Positions 1 to 9,178 of a stretch of 64,000 nucleotides of DNA are shown one piece after another. Source of the DNA: Bacteroidota bacterium. GTDB taxonomy: Bacteria; Bacteroidota; Bacteroidia; Bacteroidales; UBA12481. The stretch lies in assembly GCA_018669475.1 (NCBI GenBank), contig JABHCC010000100.1, positions 50,178-114,177 on the forward strand. The letters are read 5' to 3'. The translations under genes and the position numbers were made by a program. The notes under the pieces were generated by a model. That model saw nothing but the letters and a program-made list of their open reading frames with translations. It did no database searches and had not been told where the DNA came from. Position 1 is the first letter of the stretch. Each line of letters opens with the position of its first letter.

Positions 1-231
1 CTGCATATCAAGTGGAAAATGCTGACCACCGCCCCACTCAAGATACATATCATTATCCTTAGCAAAGTCTTTGACATCCCTGAGCAAACCTTTGTCATAA
101 TGTCGGTTCGGTCTGCCTGGTATACCAGAGAATGCCACTCCGGCAGCTCCATTCTTCAAAGCCCATTCCATGGTTTCATGGGGGCTTAGTCCCAGAGGCA
201 ATAATCCGTAATTATCTATTCCAACTTTCAC
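1..231 (-). CDS. Sugar phosphate isomerase/epimerase family protein (N-terminal part only)
   Basis: The first 77 codons of a minus-strand gene that runs off the left edge. The reading frame opens with GTG at 229-231; no ATG lies upstream in frame. The peptide starts VKVGIDNYGLLPL and contains HETMEWALKNGAAGVAF and YLEWGGGQ, which fit the first strands of a xylose-isomerase-like TIM barrel (AP_endonuc_2 superfamily). No signal peptide is seen, so it is probably cytoplasmic. It lies 93 bases downstream of two glycosidase-like genes and a symporter on the same strand. I infer that it interconverts a sugar released by those enzymes. The substrate cannot be told from this fragment. Confidence 0.6.
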   Translation of the reverse strand, partial: MKVGIDNYGLLPLGLSPHETMEWALKNGAAGVAFSGIPGRPNRHYDKGLLRDVKDFAKDNDMYLEWGGGQHFPLDMQ

Positions 232-324
232 CGTTAATATTTATTTCATTTACCGGATGTATCTCACTAACAAAAAATAATTATCGTCGTGTGTCAAAAT
301 GGTTTTTTTATCATGCTTGCTTCA

Positions 325-2625
325 TCAGATTTTCATTCCAGCCTTTTTTACCATATAATCCGGATCAATATAGGGATCCAGTTTCCCGTATTTCTTCATC
401 AGTGCAATCTTCGTTCTTATCTGATCTTGTATGTTCTCACCATACATTAGCGGGGATTCACCATTCTTCATCAAAGCAATGAAAGATATATCTGAGTCAA
501 ATAAGAGAAGCAATTCTTCCATATTACTTATCTCCGATGCTATCATCTCATCCAATAAAGCTCTGTACTTTTTTCTATCTGAATCCTCTGTTGAGCGAAT
601 ATAGCCGTGCACTCCTGTTATCCATGCAGCAATATTACGGTGAGTCATGATCCAATTTTTCAATGCCTTAATTCTAATTAGCTGGTCGTATAATATACCA
701 CCCTTACCACTCTTATCACTTTTGCGCTCAACGGCCTCAGTCAGAATAAGAATGGCTTTATCAAGATGTTTCCAAACCTCTGCATCTATTCTTGGTAAAG
801 CTTTCTCACAATGCTCAAATGATGAAATATCGAATAGAACATCACGGGCAAGATCAACATTATTAGGATTATGAGGTGTCGTACACATCATATCCTCGTA
901 ATAATCTTTCTCATTCTGAGGAATGGCCTCAATATTCGGAACCAGCGGACGTGTCCATAGCCTATACCATGCGAAGCCAATGGTATTATACAGGCCTGAT
1001 ACATTAGGGAAATTCAGAATCCCCTGCTCAACTTCATCCCATGCCTGAAGTAATTCGTCAGGACTATCTCCCTTTGTCCATTTTCTGGCAATAGAATATA
1101 AAACTGAATTAATATCCTGGTCATGACCATATTGAAATCTTCGTAATATCTCGTAATTTACAAAATAGGGCACCTGTTCAGGGGGAAATGTTCCTCCATA
1201 CACAACCAGATCCCTGACCTGTCCTTCCTTTAATGTTTGCAGTCTCTTCCACACTAGTTTTGGATATGGAATCCCCATTAAAGGGGCAAAGAGGACCTCA
1301 GGGCCCATACCAAAATAGAAAGCAGATTTCACACCTCTTTCTCTGCTTTCCAGTATTTTATCAGTTTCAATCTTATCAAAACCCTGATGATGAGCTGATC
1401 CGCCATTAAGCATATGTGAATCTTCATAAACCGGATGGCTATATGGCATATCCCAGCCTTTAGCAGCCAGTGATGCAGTTTCAACATCCAGTCCATCACC
1501 CAGGCCATTCCAAATAATGTCATGTTCTCCATAGAAAGATTCCAGTCGTGTAACAACTCTGAATTCAGGATTTATCTCACGTCCTGCTTCAAGAAGAGAC
1601 TGCAAAAAATTCAAAGCATTATTTCCAGCCAGGCGGGCAATTTCAGCATCATCTTTCCATTCTCTAACAAGGTATGCTCCACCATTTCTACCCACGTACA
1701 ATGATTTTGTATGTTCAAATCCAGCACCACTATCATTGGTCCATATGGTGAGAAAACCTAATTCAGGCACTTCAGTCAGCAGTTTCCTTACCATTTCTTT
1801 ATAATGATTAATAACTGCCGGATGAGTGATGGTCATGTTATACCGCGGTTTAAAACTTCTGAACGGATGATCAACCCTAGCTCCCCTAAGCATTGGATAT
1901 TGAGAGAAGAATTCCTCAGGAACGGATCTGGGTTCAAAACACATCAAGCCTGGAACCAGACCCTTTTCAGTTACCCACTTAGCGTTTTGTTTCAGATAAT
2001 TCAGATTTGCTGAGAGATAATAGTTTGGATACAGCCCTTTATTCAAAGAACTATAAACAAATTGGTCAAGGGCCGGACAATATGTATAAAACATAGGATA
2101 TGTCTCTCCTTTTACTCCTGTCTCAAGCCCCATTGGGTATGCCAAACCATTTACCTCTACATGTGTTACAGCTTGTTTAGCCAGGTTGCGTATATAGCTT
2201 TCCCGATTTAAACCACTTGATACTCGTCCTTCCTGGGTCAGGAAATAATCATAAGCTGTTCGCAACTGTTCGAATGCCAGGCTAAATATCTTTTTACAGC
2301 CATTGTCGTCAATAGTCTCTTCTCCACAATCGAGGAACAAGTGTGTGAGATATGAAAAAAGATATTTTTTATCCGGCAGGAGAATATGACCCCTTCCCTT
2401 AATACTAATTTCAAATCCAAATTTCTTTTTCCTGCCGGATAAGACAGGCTCATCTCGAGATCCACAAAGTTGAATCAGGCAAGCTTGATTTTCCAATTCA
2501 TCATCCTTAAGCTCCAATTCCCAACTCAGGTTCATTTCTGCAATGAACTCACAAACTAAACTTTTAAGTTCTTTAGAAAGCCGAACCTTTTTCACCGATG
2601 TGAGAGTCTGTTTAATATTAGTCAT
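325..2625 (-). CDS. Putative cytoplasmic glycoside hydrolase, alpha-glucuronidase/GH20-like architecture
   Basis: A 766-residue protein without signal peptide or membrane segment. The first ~110 residues look like the small alpha/beta domain that precedes the catalytic barrel in GH67 and GH20 enzymes (FEISIKGRGHILLPDKKYLF). The middle (about 165-520) looks like a TIM barrel with a strongly polar segment, LTIWTNDSGAGFEHTKSLY, followed by VVTRLESFYGEHDIIWNG, where acidic residues could be catalytic. The C-terminal third is helical. I do not recognise an exact family and assign no substrate. Its ATG overlaps the TGA of the upstream glycosidase-like gene by four bases (ATGA), so the two are probably translationally coupled. 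Confidence 0.5.
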   Translation of the reverse strand: MTNIKQTLTSVKKVRLSKELKSLVCEFIAEMNLSWELELKDDELENQACLIQLCGSRDEPVLSGRKKKFGFEISIKGRGHILLPDKKYLFSYLTHLFLDCGEETIDDNGCKKIFSLAFEQLRTAYDYFLTQEGRVSSGLNRESYIRNLAKQAVTHVEVNGLAYPMGLETGVKGETYPMFYTYCPALDQFVYSSLNKGLYPNYYLSANLNYLKQNAKWVTEKGLVPGLMCFEPRSVPEEFFSQYPMLRGARVDHPFRSFKPRYNMTITHPAVINHYKEMVRKLLTEVPELGFLTIWTNDSGAGFEHTKSLYVGRNGGAYLVREWKDDAEIARLAGNNALNFLQSLLEAGREINPEFRVVTRLESFYGEHDIIWNGLGDGLDVETASLAAKGWDMPYSHPVYEDSHMLNGGSAHHQGFDKIETDKILESRERGVKSAFYFGMGPEVLFAPLMGIPYPKLVWKRLQTLKEGQVRDLVVYGGTFPPEQVPYFVNYEILRRFQYGHDQDINSVLYSIARKWTKGDSPDELLQAWDEVEQGILNFPNVSGLYNTIGFAWYRLWTRPLVPNIEAIPQNEKDYYEDMMCTTPHNPNNVDLARDVLFDISSFEHCEKALPRIDAEVWKHLDKAILILTEAVERKSDKSGKGGILYDQLIRIKALKNWIMTHRNIAAWITGVHGYIRSTEDSDRKKYRALLDEMIASEISNMEELLLLFDSDISFIALMKNGESPLMYGENIQDQIRTKIALMKKYGKLDPYIDPDYMVKKAGMKI

Positions 2626-4202
2626 GTTCCCGTATCCAATTCTATTTTTATAATGGGGTTTACTGTTTGAGACAGGTGAAAATCAATATAAGCGGAGTCA
2701 TTCAGTTCGCATGACTCATAACTAACATCCTGCTTATCTACCTTCAAACCATTAACCCGGGCCTGATCTGGTATCAGAATGTGTGCAAATATATTTTCAA
2801 ATTCACCCTTCAGGGCAAATAGCATTTCATTATCGGTCAATTCATAGGTATAGCCAATACCTGCCTCAGTTGCACTATAGGATATCTCGAATTCAGCTTT
2901 CTTTGAGCCAAGAGCTGTCCATTTAGGACTGAAACTTAAGTTTCTAAAGGAATGACCTTCGTCTTTAATACCGCAAAGGCCTTGAATAAGAGCTATAAGC
3001 ATCGCAGAAGAGCCCCAACCATCTGTAGGCGTAGCATCCGGACTAGTACTGGTTTCAATGCTTGAGGCCTTACCATCAGGAAAATACCACAAATAGCTTT
3101 CTCCATTTGAAGTAAGGTTTTCATATTTAAATAATTGTTCGAGTCCGAACTTTTCAAATCCATTTTCTAGAGCGGCGAGAGCCAGTTCCCCTCCTGCAAG
3201 TGGAAATATGCCACCATTAATATATGCTCCTGCAATTAGTTTTTCATCTCCAAAAATCCCGTCAGGAAAAGGTGGCTCAATTGAGAACCATGGTGCAAAA
3301 ACTCCAGTTTCATCAGCACGGTATTGGTACTCACGAAACATTGCAGCTGCTTTTGCTGAATCAGTTATCCCTCTGTTAACCGCCATTGGATTAGACAAGC
3401 TTAGCTGAATATCTTCCTTGCATTCAGGTATTTCCACATCAGAAAGTTTAATAAAATGCTGATAATATCTGCCATTCCAGCACAGCTTGTTGATCCGCTT
3501 CTTAATTTTCTCAGCTTGCTGCAGGTAATAGTTTTGCTTATCGGGTTTGTCAACTGTTTGACAAATTTTTGACAAACAGATAAGAGCTTCATACAGACCG
3601 GTATTATCGCCATGAAAGATACCCCAGAATGTATTCTTGTCGATCTGAAATTGCAGCCACTCATGCTTACCGGCACTATATGCAAAATCCCAGGTATCAA
3701 TTGTATATGGCCTTTTCACTAACTGGTAGTCTTGATCCCAGCGTTGATCATCAGTCATTAAATAGAAAAGTGCTCTTTCAAGATGAGGTAATAATTTCCT
3801 TATCCATGGAAAATCCCCTGTAGCCTGCCAGGCCAGCCATGCAGCTTTCACAAAACGATACTCAACATCCGCTTCAACTGGTACACGCACATATTTGGTC
3901 CAGTTTTCACGTTCGCATGGTTTTTTCTCAGGATAAGTTGTGAAATAATCAAAAATACGACCATTTAAGGCCTGTGTATCGGCGAAATGCTGTACTACAG
4001 ACTTTACATCATTTTCAAAATATCTCACTCCCCGAAGCATATCAGAATAATCTCTGATCCATATAGACTGAGCATCTGGTGAACGGTAGCCTCTTATATT
4101 CTTCCCATCAATCGAGACTTCCAGAATATCCTGTGAAAGGAAGTCCTTAATCCTCGGAGCGAGTCGATTTATCCAGGGAGTATCTGAATGAAGAAGAATC
4201 AT
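2622..4202 (-). CDS. Six-hairpin (alpha/alpha)6-barrel glycosidase-like protein
   Basis: 526 residues with no signal peptide. The sequence has the rhythm of an (alpha/alpha)6 toroid seen in trehalase, GH63 and GH78-type glycosidases: IWIRDYSDMLRG near residue 50, YTIDTWDFAYSAGKHEW near 165, INGGIFPLAGGELALAALE near 330, and TDGWGSSAMLIALIQG near 395. A short beta-rich C-terminal domain follows (about 415-526). The residues WIRD and TDGWGSSA are typical of substrate-binding loops in these folds. It starts six bases after the symporter gene and overlaps the next gene by four bases. It probably cleaves an imported oligosaccharide in the cytoplasm; the linkage is unknown. Confidence 0.55.
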   Translation of the reverse strand: MILLHSDTPWINRLAPRIKDFLSQDILEVSIDGKNIRGYRSPDAQSIWIRDYSDMLRGVRYFENDVKSVVQHFADTQALNGRIFDYFTTYPEKKPCERENWTKYVRVPVEADVEYRFVKAAWLAWQATGDFPWIRKLLPHLERALFYLMTDDQRWDQDYQLVKRPYTIDTWDFAYSAGKHEWLQFQIDKNTFWGIFHGDNTGLYEALICLSKICQTVDKPDKQNYYLQQAEKIKKRINKLCWNGRYYQHFIKLSDVEIPECKEDIQLSLSNPMAVNRGITDSAKAAAMFREYQYRADETGVFAPWFSIEPPFPDGIFGDEKLIAGAYINGGIFPLAGGELALAALENGFEKFGLEQLFKYENLTSNGESYLWYFPDGKASSIETSTSPDATPTDGWGSSAMLIALIQGLCGIKDEGHSFRNLSFSPKWTALGSKKAEFEISYSATEAGIGYTYELTDNEMLFALKGEFENIFAHILIPDQARVNGLKVDKQDVSYESCELNDSAYIDFHLSQTVNPIIKIELDTGT

Positions 4203-4208
4203 AATAGA

Positions 4209-6314
4209 TTATTTTATAGTCACCACAATCCAAAGCAAGAGAATTATTATTCCTACCAAAACCCAGCTTCCGAAGAATCCCAGGTAATCTATTTTCTTAA
4301 GTTTCAACATTTCCCATTTTGTATTGGGAAACATCTTGCGATGCTTGAAACGATCAGGATTATTATAAGAGATCTCCAGTTCTTCCTTTTCCATTTCATC
4401 GCTTGCTTGCACAGGTGTATGCATCTTTGCAAAGAATGCATTGGTCACATTGCGCGGCACTTCTTTGGTAAAAGCTGAAATAAGAAATAGCAGGAGAAAT
4501 GGAAAAAGAGCTGAGAAGAAAAACCTGAGAGCCACTAACTGTGCTTTCGACCACCTACTGAAATCTATCCCCAACCAACTAACTACCCATATTTCTGCCT
4601 GAAAACGACCTTGTCCAATTTTTGGTGAATCAGAATCTTTAGGATTCTCACGTACTACTTGTTCAAAGAAAATTCCGACCGGCAATACAACATGTTCTTT
4701 TTTCATAGTCTCTCCAACAAAAGCAGCCTGTCCATTTTCGACATCAGCCTGAAGAGCTTTTGTTTCAATCATGACAGTTTTCCCAACAGTCTCAACAGTA
4801 AAAGCTTCTCTGGTAGTTATAGCCTCAATTGAAGGAAAGAGATTAGGTATAACTGCATAGATAAGCAGGCAAACAGAGGCTTGAATGATCACAGCTGTTT
4901 TAGTTAATCTGCGCCAGAGGAATCCAAGCCAGATAGCTGCTCCAAAAACAGCAGGAACAGATATTATATACTTAAACAGTTCAAGCAAGTTATCCACATA
5001 TAATGCAACTCCAATTCCACCCAGAAGGGTAACAGCAATCACAATACGGCCAATGAACAGGTAATGCTTTTCAGTTTTGTCTGGGTATAGCGGTTTATAT
5101 ATATTTCTGATGAACAAGGCAGAATAAGAAACTGAACTGGCATCGAGAGTTGACATATTGGCCGCTAATATTCCTACAAGCATTAATCCTATTGCACCAG
5201 GAAAAAGCAAATCGTTAGTCATGTAGCCCCAAATCAGATCAGGATCATGAAGCTTTCCTGCATAAAGGCCAATTGCTATTAGTCCGGCCAAAGCCCACAA
5301 AATCATGATAAACCTTTTTGTAAACATCCCTGCTATCATTCCAAATCGTGCTGTACTTTCATTTGTTGCAGAGCCAGCAGTCTGCATTCCGGAGGCTACT
5401 GCAATTATGGAAACCAGATTCGCCAGTACCATTGCCAGAATTGTATACCAGGCATATTCACTCATAGTTGCAGAGCCAAAGAGCTCAAACATATAATCCG
5501 GGACTGTTGCATGCAAACCGCTGAATCCTCCGATCTTTGACAATCCTACAGGAATCAGAATAGCGCTGAAAATAATTATCAACACACCTTGTATGGCGTC
5601 GGTTATTGCTGCGGCTCTGAATCCCCCCATCATAGTGTAGATTCCAACAATTAGTGCATAAATGAAGTAGAATAGTATCGGATTTGTATGGCTAACAAAT
5701 GATTTCAATTCTCCTCTTTTTGACTTCTCATGCAGATATTCATATCGAAGTATATCCTCTTCGGTATCGATAGTGTCAAGTTGTTTTCTTAATTCCTGAT
5801 ACTCCTTGAAATCAAATACAGCCTGCTTTTCAGTTGCTGAATACTCTTCAATTTGTTTAGGTGTCATTGCCATCATAGTTTTGGCAGCGACCATATATCC
5901 AACTCCACCTCCCAGTAATGACAGAAGCAAAATAAATACAGCATAAGCAGCACCTAACATCTTACTATTGAAGCGCTCAGTAAAGAAATCTCCAATCGTA
6001 GTCAGGCGTGATCTTCTGAAAAATAAGGTAGAGAACCAATAAAATGGAGTAAGAAACAATACAAGGAATTGTATCCACATTCCACCAATACCCTGACGAT
6101 AAATTTCACGCGAGGTAGCAACAGCCTGATCAGCATTTGTTGAACAACCAAAATTCAGAAAAAACTGGTAAAACTTGTTAAGTTTTCGTCCGGCAAGAAA
6201 AAAATCTTGTGTATCCTGATTTTTAGTAGCTGCTCGCTTTCCCAGCCAGAGTACAAGGCCAATAAAAAGTATTATGATTAGTAAATCGATGATGTGGATT
6301 CCCCAGACAGTCAT
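4209..6314 (-). CDS. Sodium:solute symporter family (SSS/SLC5) transporter
   Basis: 701 residues with about 13-14 hydrophobic helices. The N-terminus (IHIIDLLIIILFIGLVLWLG, then DTQDFFLAGRKL) is the classic SSS start; GGFRAAAITDAIQGVLII and AANMSTLDASSVSYSALF are conserved family motifs. It is longer than a typical SSS protein (~500-600) because of two polar insertions, about residues 155-205 and 510-590, and a polar stretch before the last helix. It is the first gene of a four-gene minus-strand operon with two glycosidase-like proteins and an isomerase. The context suggests uptake of a mono- or oligosaccharide or uronate with sodium, but this is inference. Confidence 0.85.
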   Translation of the reverse strand: MTVWGIHIIDLLIIILFIGLVLWLGKRAATKNQDTQDFFLAGRKLNKFYQFFLNFGCSTNADQAVATSREIYRQGIGGMWIQFLVLFLTPFYWFSTLFFRRSRLTTIGDFFTERFNSKMLGAAYAVFILLLSLLGGGVGYMVAAKTMMAMTPKQIEEYSATEKQAVFDFKEYQELRKQLDTIDTEEDILRYEYLHEKSKRGELKSFVSHTNPILFYFIYALIVGIYTMMGGFRAAAITDAIQGVLIIIFSAILIPVGLSKIGGFSGLHATVPDYMFELFGSATMSEYAWYTILAMVLANLVSIIAVASGMQTAGSATNESTARFGMIAGMFTKRFIMILWALAGLIAIGLYAGKLHDPDLIWGYMTNDLLFPGAIGLMLVGILAANMSTLDASSVSYSALFIRNIYKPLYPDKTEKHYLFIGRIVIAVTLLGGIGVALYVDNLLELFKYIISVPAVFGAAIWLGFLWRRLTKTAVIIQASVCLLIYAVIPNLFPSIEAITTREAFTVETVGKTVMIETKALQADVENGQAAFVGETMKKEHVVLPVGIFFEQVVRENPKDSDSPKIGQGRFQAEIWVVSWLGIDFSRWSKAQLVALRFFFSALFPFLLLFLISAFTKEVPRNVTNAFFAKMHTPVQASDEMEKEELEISYNNPDRFKHRKMFPNTKWEMLKLKKIDYLGFFGSWVLVGIIILLLWIVVTIK

Positions 6315-6383
6315 ATTCAGATTTTCATGGTTTCAATGCCATGAATTTAGCAAAAATGCAGGAGGAGCAATAGCTGAAAATCA

Positions 6384-7187
6384 CTAAAAAAACCAGGGTA
6401 AGGAAGATGTCTTACTAATTGCGTATAATTCAGCAGGATAATCTACTTCAGTTAAGAACAGACCTTGAGGAGGAGCTGACTGACCAGCTTTTGATCTGTC
6501 TTTAGCTTTAATAATATCTTCAAAATCTTGTATACCCAGTTTACTCTGTCCCACTTCCACTAATGTGCCTACTATTGCCCTGACCATATTACGTAAGAAA
6601 CGATCTGCCTGAATTTTAAATATAAATATCTTATCATGCTTTTGGCATTGAGCTAACATGATATTACAATCATTTGTCCGGGTATCAGCGTGCAAACGGG
6701 CAAAACTGGTAAAATCTTTGTAGTTCAGTAACTTTTCTGCTGCCTTATTCATTAAGTCAATCTCCAGCTCACCTTCAATCAGCCATGATAAACCATTGAG
6801 AAACGGTTGCTTCTCCCTACTGATCATATAATGGTAAGTTCGTGATTTTGCAGAGAAGCGGGCATGGAAATCATCTGAAACATGCTCGATCCTGTCGATT
6901 CGTATTTCGTGTTTCAAAAAGCGATTAAGTTTGTGTTGCAGCTGTCTGCAATCAATCAGATCACCTGCATAGTCAAAGTGGGCAACAAAATGAGATGCAT
7001 GTACACCAGTATCGGTACGACCAGCGCCAACAATATTAATATTTTGTTTCAATAGTAAAACAAGAACGTTGTTCAGCTCTTCCTGTACTGTATGAGCATT
7101 AGGCTGCATCTGCCATCCATGATAATTATGACCATTATAAGACAGCTCTAACAGGTATCTTTTATTCAAACTTAAATCACTTAACAT
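6384..7187 (-). CDS. truA: tRNA pseudouridine(38-40) synthase TruA
   Basis: 267 residues. It converts uridines 38-40 in the anticodon stem-loop of tRNAs to pseudouridine. YLLELSYNGHNYHGWQ near the N-terminus and GAGRTDTGVHA (54-64), with the catalytic aspartate at about D59, are diagnostic; KIQADRFLRNMVRAIVG near residue 194 is the second conserved block. Length is normal. It is transcribed away from the MoxR gene. A CAAAAATA (TATTTTTG on the minus strand) lies only eight bases upstream of the ATG, so the leader would be very short if that is the -7 element. Confidence 0.95.
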   Translation of the reverse strand: MLSDLSLNKRYLLELSYNGHNYHGWQMQPNAHTVQEELNNVLVLLLKQNINIVGAGRTDTGVHASHFVAHFDYAGDLIDCRQLQHKLNRFLKHEIRIDRIEHVSDDFHARFSAKSRTYHYMISREKQPFLNGLSWLIEGELEIDLMNKAAEKLLNYKDFTSFARLHADTRTNDCNIMLAQCQKHDKIFIFKIQADRFLRNMVRAIVGTLVEVGQSKLGIQDFEDIIKAKDRSKAGQSAPPQGLFLTEVDYPAELYAISKTSSLPWFF

Positions 7188-7286
7188 ACGTTAACAAAAA
7201 TATGAAATTATTAATATTGCATTGATGTAATTTCGAACTTTGAAAAAGATAAAATCGGGAATTATCCCAAAATAAAGAAAAATAGT

Positions 7287-8282
7287 ATGGAAACCACTGT
7301 AGATATCAGGGAGATCAATGAAAAGATACAACGTGAGAGTGGATTCGTTGAGATGATAGTTCAGGAAATGAACAAGGTAATTGTTGGCCAAAAACACCTG
7401 ATTAATAGCTTATTAATTGGCTTATTATCAAATGGACACATTTTACTGGAGGGAGTACCTGGCCTCGCTAAAACTTTAGCAATAAGCAATCTTGCAAACA
7501 CAATAGAATCAGGCTTTAGTCGTATTCAATTTACACCTGATCTGCTTCCGGCTGACTTGATCGGAACATTAATATACAGTCAGAAGAAAGAAGAATTCCA
7601 GGTAAAAAAGGGTCCTATATTTTCAAATTTCATTTTAGCGGATGAGATTAACAGGGCACCAGCAAAGGTTCAAAGTGCTCTGCTTGAATCAATGCAGGAA
7701 CGACAGGTTACCATTGGTACAGAGAGTTTTCCTTTAACTGAGCCATTTCTGGTTTTAGCCACACAAAATCCTATTGAACAAGAAGGGACATACCCACTAC
7801 CTGAAGCTCAGGTAGACCGTTTCATGCTTAAGGTAGTTATTGATTATCCTTCGAAAGAAGATGAAAAACTGATTATTCGTCAGAATCTGGCAAAGGATTT
7901 CCCTGAAACTAAAACCGTTCTTGGTGCTGATGCCATTCTCCGTGCACGTGAGGTGGTTAAAGAAGTTTATCTCGACGAAAAAATAGAAAATTATATAATT
8001 GATATAGTTTTTGCAACACGATCACCTAAGGAATATAAGCTGGATGATTATGCACGCTATATTAGTTTTGGCGGAAGTCCGAGAGCAAGTATTGCACTGG
8101 CCAAAGCAGCCAAAGCTTATGCTTTTATCCGTCGAAGGGGCTACGTAGTACCAGAAGATATCCGGGCAGTATGCTATGATGTGTTACGCCACCGTATTGG
8201 TTTGACCTATGAAGCAGAAGCTGAAAATGTAACTAGCGAAGATATTATCACTGGTATTCTGAATCAGGTTGAAGTACCTTAA
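7287..8282 (+). CDS. MoxR-family AAA+ ATPase of the bat operon
   Basis: 331 residues. A MoxR-type AAA+ ATPase, thought to act as a chaperone for VWA-domain partners. Walker A is GVPGLAKT (56-63), Walker B FILADE (115-120), and sensor-1 ATQNPIEQEGTYPLPEAQ follows near residue 160. YAFIRRRGYVVPEDI near the C-terminus is the usual MoxR lid motif. It opens an eight-gene plus-strand operon whose other members carry VWA domains (DUF58, BatA, BatB), the normal arrangement in Bacteroidota and spirochaetes. Eight bases separate it from the next start codon. Confidence 0.95.
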   Translation: METTVDIREINEKIQRESGFVEMIVQEMNKVIVGQKHLINSLLIGLLSNGHILLEGVPGLAKTLAISNLANTIESGFSRIQFTPDLLPADLIGTLIYSQKKEEFQVKKGPIFSNFILADEINRAPAKVQSALLESMQERQVTIGTESFPLTEPFLVLATQNPIEQEGTYPLPEAQVDRFMLKVVIDYPSKEDEKLIIRQNLAKDFPETKTVLGADAILRAREVVKEVYLDEKIENYIIDIVFATRSPKEYKLDDYARYISFGGSPRASIALAKAAKAYAFIRRRGYVVPEDIRAVCYDVLRHRIGLTYEAEAENVTSEDIITGILNQVEVP

Positions 8283-8290
8283 TTTTTATT

Positions 8291-9178
8291 GTGGACTCAA
8301 AAGAATTATTATCGAAAATACGCCGGATTGAGATCAAGACCCGGAGAATGACCAGCCAGGTATTCGCAGGTGAATACCATAGTGCTTTCAAAGGTCAGGG
8401 TATGGCATTTAGCGAAGTCAGGGAGTATCAATATGGAGATCCTATACGGAATATTGACTGGAATGTTACTGCCCGCTTCAATCGCCCTTTCATTAAAGTT
8501 TTTGAAGAAGAGAGGGAACTAACTGTAATGCTCCTGGTTGATGTGAGTGGATCAAATGAATTTGGTACAGCAGAGAATCTGAAGCGTGAATACATGACTG
8601 AGGTTGCGGCAGTAATTGCCTTTTCAGCAATACAGAATAATGATAAAATCGGAGTAATCTTCTTTACCGACCAGATTGAGAAATTCATTCCACCAAAGAA
8701 AGGTAAGAAGCATATAATGCGCATAATCCTGGAACTGTTGAATTTCCAACCTGAGCGTAAAACTACAGATGTATCAAATGCTCTGAAATACCTGACAAAC
8801 GCTATTAAAAAAAGATCAACGGCATTTTTATTGTCTGATTTTATAGAAACCGGAGTTTCTAATGAGGAATTACAAAACAGCTTAACCCTTGCTAATAAGA
8901 AGCATGATCTGGTTGGACTACTCATTCAGGACAAAGGTGAATTCAGTCTTCCCAATATTGGATTATCTCAGTTTCGTGATCCGGAGACAGGAGAAATAAG
9001 ATGGATTGATACTTCAGATAAAAAACTGAAACAAAAGCTTTCTAATTGGTGGAATCAACGAAATATTGATCTTGATGAAAGTTTCAGGAGAAGTGGAGTT
9101 GATTATGCAACTATCCAAACTGATCAGGACTATGTTCAACCTCTAATGAAATTATTTAAAAGGAGGGGCCAGCGATGA
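8291..9178 (+). CDS. DUF58 domain protein with VWA-like MIDAS
   Basis: 295 residues starting with GTG eight bases after moxR. The signature YQYGDPIRNIDWNVTAR (47-63) is that of DUF58; LLVDVSGS (81-88) is a metal-ion-dependent adhesion-site motif of a VWA-like fold. No signal peptide or membrane helix is seen, so it is cytoplasmic or membrane-associated by partners. DUF58 proteins are almost always encoded beside MoxR ATPases, as here. The stop codon overlaps the next ATG by four bases (ATGA). Confidence 0.93.
   Translation: MDSKELLSKIRRIEIKTRRMTSQVFAGEYHSAFKGQGMAFSEVREYQYGDPIRNIDWNVTARFNRPFIKVFEEERELTVMLLVDVSGSNEFGTAENLKREYMTEVAAVIAFSAIQNNDKIGVIFFTDQIEKFIPPKKGKKHIMRIILELLNFQPERKTTDVSNALKYLTNAIKKRSTAFLLSDFIETGVSNEELQNSLTLANKKHDLVGLLIQDKGEFSLPNIGLSQFRDPETGEIRWIDTSDKKLKQKLSNWWNQRNIDLDESFRRSGVDYATIQTDQDYVQPLMKLFKRRGQR

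Noticed and set aside
132..482. Plus-strand open frame of 116 codons
   Set aside because: It overlaps the partial isomerase and the 3' end of the 766-residue gene on the other strand and has no recognisable features.
8428..8925. Minus-strand open frame of 165 codons inside the DUF58 gene
   Set aside because: Entirely antisense to a well-supported conserved gene; composition is that of a shadow frame.
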